DNA of 28,032 bases from CAWEHT01 sp963808455 (GCA_963808455.1 CAWEHT010000078.1:1-28032); one strand, 5' to 3'. Shown: positions 9,834 to 19,239, counted from the stretch's first letter. The notes: generated by a model from the letters alone, not told the origin. Numbers and translations are program-made.

Positions 9834-10121
9834 TTACAGGGCGCTGTGGGCCAACCTGCGCCCGGCCCACAGCGCCAGCAAGGCGCACAATGTGGCCGAG
9901 AACAGCTGCAGGTCGCCGACGCGGAGGAAATTGAGGCGCAAGAAGATGCCGGCCGCCTGTCCGAAGGCAAAGCCCAACGTGCCGGCCAACAGATCCCAAC
10001 GAAGCTGGCGGAAGCTGCCGCCGCGCCACCCATAGAAGATGGCACTGTAGACGACGGCCAGGACCACGCCGAGCCACAGGTCAGGCGCCAACAGCAAGTC
10101 GAGAAGAGCATCATTCGTCAT
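9834..10121 (-). CDS. Small three-helix membrane protein of unknown function
   Basis: This is a 95-residue protein, intact in both arms with one obvious residue difference (R or G at about position 39). Three hydrophobic segments are visible: about residues 15-32 (LWLGVVLAVVYSAIFYGW), 41-60 (WDLLAGTLGFAFGQAAGIFL) and 68-88 (LQLFSATLCALLALWAG). There is no cleavable signal peptide. A positively charged, Gly-containing loop (GWRGGSFRQ) lies between helices 1 and 2, and an RLNFLRVGD loop between 2 and 3. The start codon overlaps the last codons of mnmA by 11 nt, so translation is probably coupled. I do not recognise a named family. Intact coding in both arms while neighbours are broken partly reflects its short length. 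Confidence 0.8.
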   Translation of the reverse strand: MTNDALLDLLLAPDLWLGVVLAVVYSAIFYGWRGGSFRQLRWDLLAGTLGFAFGQAAGIFLRLNFLRVGDLQLFSATLCALLALWAGRRLAHSAL

Positions 10122-11234
10122 ATGCGGTGCCCCTTTCGATCAAGCCTCCGCCCAGGCAACGGTCGCCGTCGTAGAAGACGACAGCCTGGCCGGGCGTGAT
10201 GTCACGCAGGGCCCTGGCCAACCGCACGCCGGCCCGCCCATCAGGCCAGGGCGTCACGGCAGCCTGGACGGGGATCGCGTGATACCGGATCTGGGCCTGC
10301 ACCTCGAGCGTTCCGGCCGGCGACCGGCCGGCCAGCCAGCGTACGCCGGCGGCGATGAGGGTGTCTGATCCCAACTCTTCCGACGGGCCCACGATCACGG
10401 CATTGCGCTCGCGGTCCAGCGCCAGCACGTAGAGGGGGCGCCCGGCGGCGAGGCCCAACCCGCTGCGCTGGCCGATAGTGTAGTTGACCAGCCCCTGATG
10501 CCGGCCCAGCTCACGCCCCTGCCGGTTGACGATGGGGCCAGGGCAGGCAGCATCGGGGGCCCAGCTGCGTAGGAAACGGCGATAATCGCCGTCGGCCAGA
10601 AAGCACAGGTCCTGGCTCTCGGCGCGAGAGGCCGTGGGCAACCCACGCTCGCCTGCCAAGGCCCGAACCTGCGGCTTGGTGTACCGCCCCACCGGGAAAA
10701 GGGCCCTCCCCAGCTCGCCCTGGCCCAGGACATGCAACACGTAAGACTGGTCTTTGGCGCGGTCCGCTGCCTCGCCAAAGCTGATAGCTGCCGTCTTCGT
10801 CGCGCTTCACCTGCGCATAGTGTCCCGTGGCCAGGAAGGACGCGCCCAACGAGCGGGCATAGTCGAGCAGGTGGCCAAAGCGGATCTCCCGGTTGCAGGC
10901 CAGGAACGGGTTGGGCGTGCGCGCTGGCCGCATACTCCCGGATGAAGAAATCCACCACCTGGGCCTTGAAAGGCCTTTCGACGTTCAATACATAAAACGG
11001 GATGCCGAGCTGCGTAGCCACGGCGCGAGCATCGTAGACCGCTTCGAGCGAGCAGCACTTGTTGCCGGGCGCGGCCTCGGCCTGGGCCGGCTCGGCCCAC
11101 AGCCTCAGCATCACGCCGACGACTTCATAGCCCTGCTCGACGAGCAAAGCTGCCGCGACGGAACTGTCCACGCCGCCGCTCATGGCAACGACGACCCGCC
11201 TCGAGCTATGGGCGGCCGCCCAGGGCGCGCTCAT
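10111..11234 (-). CDS. mnmA: tRNA-specific 2-thiouridylase, frameshifted in left arm
   Basis: MnmA adenylates and thiolates U34 of tRNA Lys/Glu/Gln, taking sulfur from a cysteine desulfurase. The PP-loop motif VVVAMSGGVDSSVAAALL is near the N-terminus. TPNP(F/C)LACNREIRFGHLLDYA carries the first catalytic Cys, just before Asn. SYVLHVL, then SRAESQDLCFL with the second catalytic Cys, and NYTIGQRSGLGLA follow. The C-terminal beta domain ends RGTAYDE. Size is about 374 codons, as expected. Frame slips lie near 10770, 10850 and 10930. The left arm reads NPFLACN and the right arm NPCLACN; the altered residue is not the one adjacent to Asn, so catalysis should not depend on it. ATG 11234 overlaps the desulfurase stop in ATGA. 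Confidence 0.93.
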
Positions 11235-12382
11235 GGGATCATCCGTTCATCGCCCGCGCACTCGACGATCGGCGGCAGGCGGTCGATGACGAATTCCACG
11301 TCGGCCTGCGTATTTTGGCGGCCCAGCGTGAGGCGCAGGCTACCCAGCGCATCCTGGTAGCCGTATTTGAGCGCGGTCAGCACGTGGCTGGGCTCCGCCG
11401 CGCCGCTGGCACAGGCCGACCCGGACGACGCGGCGACCCCGGCCAGGTCGAGCGCGATCAGCATCTGGTCCGCTTCCACGCCGCGTATGACGAGGCTGGC
11501 GTGCCCGGGAAGGCGGCGCTCCGGATGCCCGCTCAGGCTGCTGCCGGGGATGCGCGCCAGGAGGCCGCTCACGAGACAATCGCGCAGCGCGGCCGGGCGC
11601 GCGTCTCGGCCTCGCGCTCCTCCTGCACCAGTTCCAGCGCCCGCACCAGCCCCACGATATAGGGGATGTTCTCCGTGCCCGAACGCCTGCCACGCTCCTG
11701 GCCTCCGCCGGTCTGGAGCGGCCAGAGCCCTACCCCACGGCGCACGTAGAGCACCCCAACGCCCTTCGGGCCGTAGAATTTGTGCGCCGAGAGCGCCATC
11801 AGGTTGACGTTGAGGGCGGACACATCGAGAGACAGGTAGCCGCCGGCCTGAACCGCGTCGGTGTGCAACGGGATGCCGTGACGACGGGCGATGGCGCCGA
11901 TCTCGGCGATGGGCTCGACCGTTCCCACCTCATTATTGGCATACATCACGCTGATCAGCGCCGTATCGGGGCGAATGGCCGCCTCGACCGCCGCGGGGTC
12001 CACCAGGCCCTGCTCGTCGACCGGCACATACGTGGCCTCGAAGTCGAAGTGCTCGACCAGTTGCGCCACCGTGTGCGTGATGGCGTGGTGCTCGATGGGT
12101 GTGGTGACGATGTGGCGCCGGCCTTGCGCCGCCTGGGCCAGGCCCACGCCGCGGAAGGCCAGGTTGTCACCCTCGGTCCCGCAGCTCGTGAACACAATCT
12201 CGGCCGGCTGGCAATTGAGGATGCGGCAGCCGCGCCCGCGCATCTTCCAGTGCCGCGTTGGCGCGCCTGCCAGGGCCATGGATGCTCGAAGGGTTGCCGT
12301 AGATCTCGCTCCAGAAGGGCTGCATCGCGTCCACAACGCGGGGATTTACCGGCGTAGTTGCCGAATGGTCCATGTAAATCAT
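11231..12382 (-). CDS. Cysteine desulfurase (NifS/IscS class), frameshifted
   Basis: This PLP enzyme removes sulfur from cysteine as an enzyme-bound persulfide. It starts MIYMDHSATTPVNPRVVDAM and contains the family blocks GNPSSIHGPGR, FTSCGTEGDNLA, PIEHHAIT and MYANNEVGTVEPI. HTDAVQAGG and the PLP-lysine motif ALSAHKFYGPKGVG follow. The loop with the catalytic Cys is SSGSACASGAAEPSHVL, then LRLTLGR near the C-terminus. About 384 codons, normal length. Frame slips occur near 12240 and 11600. The stop overlaps mnmA (ATGA). Sitting directly upstream of mnmA suggests a dedicated sulfur donor, as known for the Bacillus YrvO-MnmA pair; a general Fe-S role (IscS) is equally possible, so no symbol is given. 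Confidence 0.92.
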
Positions 12383-12391
12383 AATAGAAGA

Positions 12392-12420
12392 ATTGTATCG
12401 TATAAGGCGGGCCGGCGCAA
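12392..12420 (-). promoter_or_regulatory. Sigma70-type promoter for the desulfurase-mnmA operon
   Basis: On the minus strand, TTGCGC (12415-12420) and TACAAT (12392-12397) are separated by exactly 17 bases. The -10 box ends only nine bases before the ATG at 12382. The predicted transcription start is therefore about 3 nt upstream of the start codon, and no Shine-Dalgarno sequence can fit. The mirror arm preserves both boxes and spacing (19475-19503). Confidence 0.65.
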
Positions 12421-12520
12421 GGGGTTTTTGCGGCCAGGCCGTGATGGAATTCGGCGCGCCTGAGGGCCGGGCGGCAGCTCGTCCCCTTGTGCTTCGCGAG
12501 TGAAAAAATGCATCAGCTAT

Positions 12521-12549
12521 TTGCCAACCGGCTCCGGTTGCAGTAAGAT
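12521..12549 (+). promoter_or_regulatory. Sigma70-type promoter for the acyl-CoA synthetase operon
   Basis: TTGCCA (12521-12526) and TAAGAT (12544-12549) are separated by 17 bases, and both are preserved in the mirror arm (19346-19374). The predicted start near 12556 coincides with the first base of the perfect inverted repeat 12556-12572, leaving a leader of about 100 nt before the ATG at 12657. This is inference from the sequence only. Confidence 0.5.
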
Positions 12550-12641
12550 CCGGGGGACCCCTAGAAGGGGTCATCGCGTCATTAATGGGGTTGCAGTAAG
12601 GTCGATGAAACCCCCAAGGGGGGCATCGCATTGTCGAAGGA
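12536..12641 (+). repeat. Tandem ~53-nt repeat with hairpins in the synthetase leader
   Basis: GGTTGCAGTAAG occurs at 12536-12547 and again at 12589-12600. Each is followed by a G/C hairpin and then CATCGC. Hairpin one is GACCCCT-AGA-AGGGGTC (12556-12572, perfect); hairpin two is CCCCC-AA-GGGGG (12611-12622). The unit overlaps the putative -10 box in its first copy and ends at the ribosome-binding site AAGGAGAGG (12637-12645) in its second. It could be a double operator or an RNA leader element. The mirror arm keeps both copies (period 52). Confidence 0.6.
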
Positions 12642-12656
12642 GAGGAACCAGCCAAC

Positions 12657-14808
12657 ATGCTCGAAACATTTGCTGCGGCGGACCCCAAGGCCGCGACTCC
12701 GGCCCGCGACGGTGTGCTTGACATGTTCACGCAGCCGAACGGCGTAGCCGTAGTGGGCGCATCCGCCAGCCCCGACAAGCTTGGGTACGCGGTGTTGCAC
12801 AATGTCATGCAGTACGGCTACCTGGGGCCGATCTATCTATCAATCCCAAGGCCATGGAAATCCTGGGCCTGCCGGCCTACGCGTCGGTGAAGGACATCCC
12901 CGGGCCTTGCGACCTGGCCGTGATCCTGGTGCCGGCCAAGGCCGTGCCAGCCGTGCTCGAGGAATGTGGCGAGAGAGGGATCAAGGGCGCGGTGATCATC
13001 TCGGCCGGCTTCCGCGAGACCGGGCGCGAAGGCAAGGCGCTGGAACAACAGCTGATCGACACGGCACACCGCTACAACATGCGCCTGGTCGGCCCCAACG
13101 TGCTGGGCATCATCGACACCGTCGTGCCGCTCAATGCCTCCTTCGCGGCCGGCATGCCGCGCCGCGGGCGCATCGCCTTCATGTCGCAGTCCGGCGCGGC
13201 TTTGCACCGCCGTGCTCGACATGGCGCTGGGCCAGGGCACCGGCTTCTCGCGCTTCTACAGCATCGGCAACAAGGCCGACCTGAACGAAATCGACTTCCT
13301 GAAGGCCTGGGCCACCGACCCGGAAACGAACGTCATCGTTGGCTATCTGGAAGGGATCTCCAACGGGCCTGAATTCATGCGCGTGGCCCGCAAGGTCACC
13401 CGCCAGAAGCCCATCGTGGCCATCAAGTCTGGCACGACCAGCGCCGGCTCGCGGGCCGTATCCTCGCACACCGGCACCCTGGCCGGCTCGGAGCGAGCGT
13501 ACGACGCGGCTTTCAAACAGGTGGGCATCATCCGGGCCGGCTCGGTGCAGGATTTCTTCGACATCGCCCAGGCATTTGCCCGGCAACCGCTGCCGGCGAG
13601 CGATGCTGTGGCTGTGATCACCAACGCGGGCGGGCCTGGCATCATGGCCAGCGATGCCATCGAACGCGTCGGGATGCGCCTGGCCTCGCTGACGCCGGAA
13701 ACACAACAGAAGCTGCGCGCCAGCCTGCCGGCTGCGGCCAGCGCAGCCAACCCGATCGACGTGCTCGGCGACGCCGGCGCGGATCGCTACGCCCTGGCGA
13801 TCCAGATGGCCTTGGCCGATCCCAACGTCGGGCAGTTGTTGGTCGTGCTGACGCCGCAGACGTCCACGCAGATCCCGGAGACCGCCAGCCGCGCTGGGCG
13901 AGTTGGCCAAGGGCCAGGGCAAACCGGTTTTCGCGGCCTTCATGGGCGATGTGGCCGTGGAGCCCGGCGTGCAAGTCCTCAACCAGCACAGCGTGCCCAA
14001 CTACCAGGTGCCGGAAAGGGCTGTAGCGGCCATGAGCGCGCTGTGGCAGCATCACCAGTGGCTGAACACGCCGGAGCTAGACGTGGAGCGCATCGAGGCG
14101 AACCGGGACAAAGTGGCGGCCGTGCTGCAACGTGTGCGGGCGGAAGGCCGGGCCACCATCGGCGATGCAGAAGCGCGCGAGATCCTCGAAGCCTACGGCA
14201 TACCGCTGCCGAAATCCGTGGTGGCTGCCACGCCGGAGGAAGCCGTTACGGCAGCCGAGTCGATCGGTTATCCGGTTGTGATGAAGATCGCCTCGCCCGA
14301 CATCCTGCACAAGACCGATATTGGCGCTGTCAAGCTCAACATCAACTCGGCCGGCGAAGTGCGCGACGCTTTTGACCTGCTCGTCTATCGCAGCAAGCGC
14401 TTCATGCCCGACGCCACCATCTGGGGTTGCCAGATCCAACAGATGGTCAAAGGTGGCCGCGAGGTGATCATCGGTATGAACCGCGATCCGCAGTTTGGCC
14501 CGTTGCTGATGTACGGCCTCGGCGGCATCTACGTGGAAGCGCTCAAAGATGTGACCTTCCGGGTAGCCCCGATTGACCGCCGGCAGGCCCGCGAGATGCT
14601 GCCGGAGATCCGTTCGTTCAACTTGCTGCGTGGGGTGCGCGGCGAAAAGCCGGCCGACCTGGAAGGTGTGGCCGATACCCTGGTCCGCATCTCACAACTG
14701 GTCACCGACTTCCCTGAGATCGTCGAGCTGGATATCAACCCGCTGATGGTATTCACAGCCGGCCAGGGCGTGCTGGGCATCGACGCCCGCCTGGCGCTAC
14801 AAGCATAA
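12657..14808 (+). CDS. ADP-forming acetyl/acyl-CoA synthetase (fused alpha-beta), frameshifted
   Basis: This enzyme interconverts acyl-CoA, ADP and phosphate with acid, ATP and CoA, conserving energy as ATP in acetate formation or activating acids in reverse. About 717 codons cover the fused architecture. A CoA-binding Rossmann domain comes first (VAVVGASASPDKLG), followed by a succinyl-CoA-ligase-like domain. That domain carries the phosphohistidine motif SSHTGTLAGS. A second CoA-ligase domain follows (ITNAGGPGIMASDA), then a C-terminal ATP-grasp domain with HKTDIGAVKLNI and ELDINPLMVF. ATG 12657 follows AAGGAGAGG. Frame slips occur near 12835, 13200 and 13890; the rest is continuous. Substrate range cannot be told from sequence. 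The stop is 18 nt before the next gene. Confidence 0.92.
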
Positions 14809-14825
14809 GAGGGAGAACTCTGAAA

Positions 14826-15900
14826 ATGGCAGCCAACTTGTATGTCACTTCTGCTGAGACCTACTCCGGCAAGTCGTCCGTTTGCGTCGGCTTGGGCATG
14901 CGCATGCGCCAGGACGGTCTGAAAGTCGGCTACATGAAGCCGGTCAACGTCGAGTGCCCGCTCTGCGAAGGGGTGGCCCAGGACGACGACGTCACTTTCG
15001 CCAAGCAGGTGTTCGAGATGGCCGAGCCGGCAGACCTGATCGGCCCGGTGGCCCTGACGCCGGCACGCCTCGAACAACAGTTGCGCGGGCCCGAAACGGA
15101 TTACGATGCCAGGCTACAGAACGCCTTCGAGAAGCTTTCGGCCAACCGGGACGCCATGATCCTCGAAGGTGGGCGCAGCATCCGCGAGGGCTACCTGGTC
15201 AATCTACCGCCCCGGCAGCATGGCCGACCTTCTCCACGCACGGGTCATGCTCGTGCTGAAGTACGACGCGCCCCTCATGATCGACCGCGCGCTGTCGGCC
15301 CACAACTACTTCGCGGAGCAGCTCGTCGGTTGCTGCATCAACGAGACGCCGCGCCACCAGTTGGATTGGGTGCAAGATCGTGTGGCCCCCTACCTGAAGC
15401 GGCATGGCGTCGCCGTGCTGGGCACGCTGCGCAACGACCCGCTGCTGGCCGCCCCGAGCGTCGCCGAGCTCTCGGAAGGGCTGGGCGCCGAGAACCTGTG
15501 CTGCCCGGAAAGCATGAACGAGCTGGTCGAGAACATGCTGGTGGGGGCCATGAGCGTGGAAAGCGCGCTGAGTTACTTCCGCCGCCAGCCCAACAAGGTC
15601 GTCGTGACCGGCGGGGATCGGCGCCGATATCCAGCTGGCGGCCCTGGAGACCTCGACGCGTTGTTTGGTCCTGACCGGCAACCTTTATCCCAGCCCGGCC
15701 GTGCTGAACCGCGCCGAGGAATTGCACGTGCCGATCCTGCTGACCAACAAGGACACGTTCAGCACGACCAAGATTGTCGAAAGCTTCTCGGCCGGAGCCG
15801 CTTCCAACAGGCGCAGAAGGTGCAGCGGTTCACTTCCCTGCTCGAAGAGCACTTCGACTTCTCGGCCCTGTACACGGCGCTCAACCTCAAGAAGGCGTGA
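14826..15900 (+). CDS. BioD-like P-loop / DRTGG-domain protein (phosphotransacetylase-family annotation)
   Basis: The N-terminal half resembles the dethiobiotin-synthetase-like P-loop domain found fused to Pta. It begins MAANLYVTSAETYSGKSSV, with GKSS as the nucleotide-binding loop, followed by VGYMKPVN and DAMILEGGRS. The C-terminal half fits a DRTGG domain (VVVTGGDRADIQLAALE, then LVLTGNLYPS). There is no catalytic Pta domain, so the common label 'phosphotransacetylase family' overstates its role; a regulatory or nucleotide-sensing job is more likely. About 358 codons. Frame slips occur near 15212, 15625 and 15790. It lies 18 nt downstream of the synthetase, suggesting co-transcription and a role in acetyl-CoA/acetate metabolism. 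Actual function is unknown. Confidence 0.82.
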
Positions 15901-15933
15901 GGGGCAAGGCATAGCGCAGAAACAGGGAGCCCT

Positions 15934-15968
15934 CCCGCAGGGGGAGAATCTGCCCTGGTGTCACCGGT
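15934..15968. other. 35-nt spacer at the centre of the palindrome
   Basis: This is the only non-mirrored sequence between the arms. It is bounded by AGGGAGCCCT (15924-15933) and its exact reverse complement AGGGCTCCCT (15969-15978). Outside these ten bases the right arm lacks two bases relative to the left, then pairing continues. The spacer does not resemble the SMRTbell adapter as I recall it. Confidence 0.9.
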
Positions 15969-15999
15969 AGGGCTCCCTTTCTGCGCTATGCCTTGCCCC

Positions 16000-17066
16000 T
16001 CACGCCTTCTTGAGGTTGAGCGCCACGTACAGGGCCGAGAAGTCGAAGTGCTCTTCGAGCAGGGAAGTGAACCGCTGCACCTTCTGCGCCTGTTGGAAGC
16101 GGCTCCGGCCGAAGAAGCTTTCGACAATCTCGGTCGTGCTGAGCGTGTCCTTGTTGGTCAGCAGGATCGGCACGTGCAATTCCTCGGCGACGGTGTCGGC
16201 GCAGCCGGGCTGGATAAAGGTTGCCGAGTCAGGACCAGAACAACCTCGTCGAGGTCTCCAGGGCCGCCAGCTGGATATCGGCCGCGATGCCCGCCGGTCC
16301 ACGACGACCTTGTTGTGCTGGCGGCGGAAGTAACTCGACACGCGCTTGGCCGCCATGGCCCCCGCCAGCATGCTCGACGAGCTCATTCATGTTTCCGGGC
16401 AGCACAGGTTCTCGGCGCCCAGTCCTCCGAGAGCTCGGCGACGTCGGGGGCGCGGTGTGCGGTCAGCGTGCCCACGCGGTGACGCCATGTCGCTGCAGGT
16501 AGGGACCGCACGATGTTGCCGCCAATCCAGACTGTTGGGCGTGGCGTCTCGTTGATGCAGCGACCGGAGTTGCTCCGCGAAGTAGTTGTCGGGCCGACGA
16601 GCGCGCGGTAGATCAAGAGTGGCGTGTCGAACTTCGGCCCGAGCATGACCCGTGCCTTGAGAAGGTCGGCCACACGCGGCGGCGAGGTTGACCAGGTAGA
16701 CCTCGCGCATGCTGCGCCCACCTTCCAGGATCATGGCGTCCCGGTTAGGCGCGAAGAAGCTCTCGAAGGCGTTCTGTGGCCTGGCGGCGTGATGCAGTTT
16801 CGGGCCCCGCGCAACTGTTTTCCGAGGCCGCGCTCAGCGTTCAGACGGGCCGATCAGTGCTGCCGGCTAGGCCATCTCGAACACCTGCTTGCGCGAAAGT
16901 GACGTCGTCGTCCTGGGCACCCCTTCGCAGAGCGGGCCTCGACGTTGACCGCTTCATGTAGCCGACTTTCAGACCCGTCCTGGGCGGTGCGGTGCCCGAT
17001 CCGACGCAAACGGACGACTTGCCGGAGTAGGTGCTCAGCAGAAGTGACGTACAAGTTGGCTGCCAT
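16000..17066 (-). CDS. BioD-like/DRTGG protein, heavily degraded mirror copy
   Basis: This is the mirror of 14826-15900. It has the same N-terminus (MAANLYVTSAE) and the same C-terminus (RFTSLLEEHFDFSALY, ending LNLKKA), with the stop at 16000-16002. The frame is lost many times between (for example near 17025, 16900, 16770, 16560, 16430 and 16260). GKSS, LEGGRS and the LLTNKDT stretch near the C-terminus survive as islands. Nothing suggests a distinct paralogue: surviving islands match the left copy residue for residue apart from isolated changes. Treat it as a poor-quality duplicate and use both copies to rebuild the protein. Confidence 0.8.
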
Positions 17067-17084
17067 CTTTCAGAGTTCTCCCTC

Positions 17085-19239
17085 TTATGCTTGTAGCGGC
17101 GGGCATCGATGCCCAGCACGCCCTGGCCGGCTGCGAACACCGTCAGCGGGTTGACATCCAGCTCGACGATCTCAGGGAAGTCGGTGACCAGTTGTGAGAT
17201 GCGGACCAGGGTATCGGCCGCGCCTTCGAGGTCGGCGGCTTTTCGCCGCGCGCCCGGCGCCGGCGGGTTGAACGAACGGAAGCTGGGCAGCATCTCGCGG
17301 GCCCTCCGGCGGTGGAATCAGGGCTGCTCTCGGAAGGTCACATCTTTGAGCGCTTCACGTAGATGCCGCCCGGAGGCCAGGACGGGCCACTGGAACCCCG
17401 GATGATACCGATGATCACCCTTCGCGGCCACCTTTGACCATCTGTTTGAATATGGCAACCCCAGATGGTGGCTCGGGCATGAAGCGCTTGCTGCGAATAA
17501 CGAGCAGGTCAAAAGCGTCGGGGGGTAGACGGCCGAGTTGATGTTGAGCTTGACGGGGCTGTCAGTCTTGTGCAGGATGTCGGGCGAGGCGATCTTCATC
17601 ACAACCGGATAACCGATCGACTCGGCTGCCGTAACGGCTTCCTCCGGCGTGGCAGCCACCACGGATTTCGGCGACGGGTGTGCCGTAGGCTTCATTCTGT
17701 GCACACCTTCTGCATCGCCGATGGTGGCCCCGGCCTTCCGCCCGCACACGTTGCAGCACAGCCACCGCGGTTGCCCCGGTCCGCCTCGATGCGCTCCACG
17801 TCTAGCTCCGGCGTGTTCACCAGCTGGTGATGCTCCCACAGCGCGCTCATGGCCGCTACAGCCCTTTTCCGGCACCTGGTAGTTGGGCACGCTGTGCTGG
17901 TTGAGGACTTGCACGCCGGGCTCCACGGCCACATCGCCCATGAAGGCCGCGAAAACCGGTTTGCCCTGGCCCTTGGCCAACTCGCCCAGCGCGCTGGCGG
18001 TCTCCGGGATCTGCGTGGACGTCTGCGGCGTCAGCACGACCAACAACTGCCCGACGTTGGGATCGGCCAAGGCCATCTGGATCGCCAGGGCGTAGCGATC
18101 CGCGCCGGCGTCGCCGAGCACGTCGATCGGGTTGGCTGCGCTGGCCGCAGCCGGCAGGCTGGCGCGCAGCTTCTGTTGTGTTTCCGGCGTCAGCGAGGCC
18201 AGGCGCATCCCGACGCGTTCGATGGCATCGCTGGCCATGATGCCAGGCCCGCCCACGTTGGTGATCACAGCCACAGCATCGCTCGCCGGCAGCGGTTGCC
18301 GGGCAAATGCCTGGGCGATGTCGAAGAGATCCTGCACCAAGCCCGGCCCGGATGATGCCCACCTGTTTGAAAGCCGCGTCGTACGCTCGCTCCGAGCCGG
18401 CCAGGGTGCCGGTGTCGCGAGGATACGGCCCGCGAGCCGGCGCTGGTCGTGCCAGACTTGATGGCCACGATGGGCTTCTGGCGGGTGACCTTGCGGGCCA
18501 CGCGCATGAATTCAGGCCCGTTGGAGATCCCTTCCAGATAGCCAACGATGACGTTCGTTTCCGGGTCGGTGGCCCAGGCCTTCAGGAAGTCGATTTCGTT
18601 CAGGTCGGCCTTGTTGCCGATGCTGTAGAAGCGCGAGAAGCCGGTGCCCTGGCCCAGCGCCATGTCGAGCACGGCGGTGCAAAGGCGCGCCGGACTGCGA
18701 CATGAAGGCGATGCGCCCGCGCCAGTGCATGCCGGCCGCGAAGGAGGCATTGAGCGGCACGACGGGGTGCTCGATGCAGCGCCGAGCACGTTGGGGCCGA
18801 CCAGGCGCATGTTCGGCAGCGGTGTGCCGTGTCGATCAGCTGTTGTTCCAGCGCCTTGCCTTCGCGCCCGGTCTCGCGGAAGCTGGCCGAGACGATCACC
18901 GCGCCCTTTCCATCCCTCTCTTGCCACATTCCTCGAGCACGGCTGGCACGGCCTTGGCCGGCACCAGGATCACGGCCAGGTCGCAAGGCCCGGGGATGTC
19001 CTTCACCGACGTGTAGGCCGGCAGGCCCAGGATTTCCATGGCCTTGGGATTGATAGGATAGATCGGCCCCAGGTAGCCGTACTGCATGACATTGTGCAAC
19101 ACCGTGTACCCTGAAGCTTGTCGGGGCTGGCGGATGCGCCCACGACGGCTACGCCGTTCGGCTGCGTGAACATGTCAAGCACACCGTCGCGGGCCGGAGT
19201 CGCGGCCTGGGGGTCCGCCGCAGCAAATGTTTCGAGCAT
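17085..19239 (-). CDS. ADP-forming acyl-CoA synthetase, frameshifted mirror copy
   Basis: This is the mirror of 12657-14808 and starts MLETFAAADPQAATPARDGV. It preserves YPINPKAMEILGLPAY where the left copy is frameshifted, so the two arms complement each other. There are at least eight frame slips, including near 19110, 18925, 18830, 18690, 18350, 17880, 17700 and 17500. Around 17340-17420 the sequence departs strongly from the left arm over the stretch encoding the ATP-grasp GLGGIYVEALKD region. The middle (about 17900-18340) is clean and identical in frame to the left, giving VFAAFMGDVAVEPGVQVLNQ and its surroundings. Confidence 0.85.

Larger units (their letters stand above)
3852..15933 (+). 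repeat. Left arm of a giant inverted repeat
   Basis: Every gene from the 3' half of leuC to the BioD-like protein reappears on the opposite strand at 15969-28032 in mirror order. Paired landmarks give a near-constant coordinate sum (31881-31902): cimA start 5128/26757, leuB start 6739/25148, ilvD start 7834/24055, innermost base pair 15924/15978. The arm length is about 12.1 kb. Differences are scattered indels and substitutions, plus one divergent ilvD block. Confidence 0.97.

Noticed and set aside
15934..15968. Sequencing adapter at the hairpin centre.
   Set aside because: The spacer does not resemble the SMRTbell hairpin adapter sequence as I remember it, and it looks like ordinary GC-rich genomic sequence.
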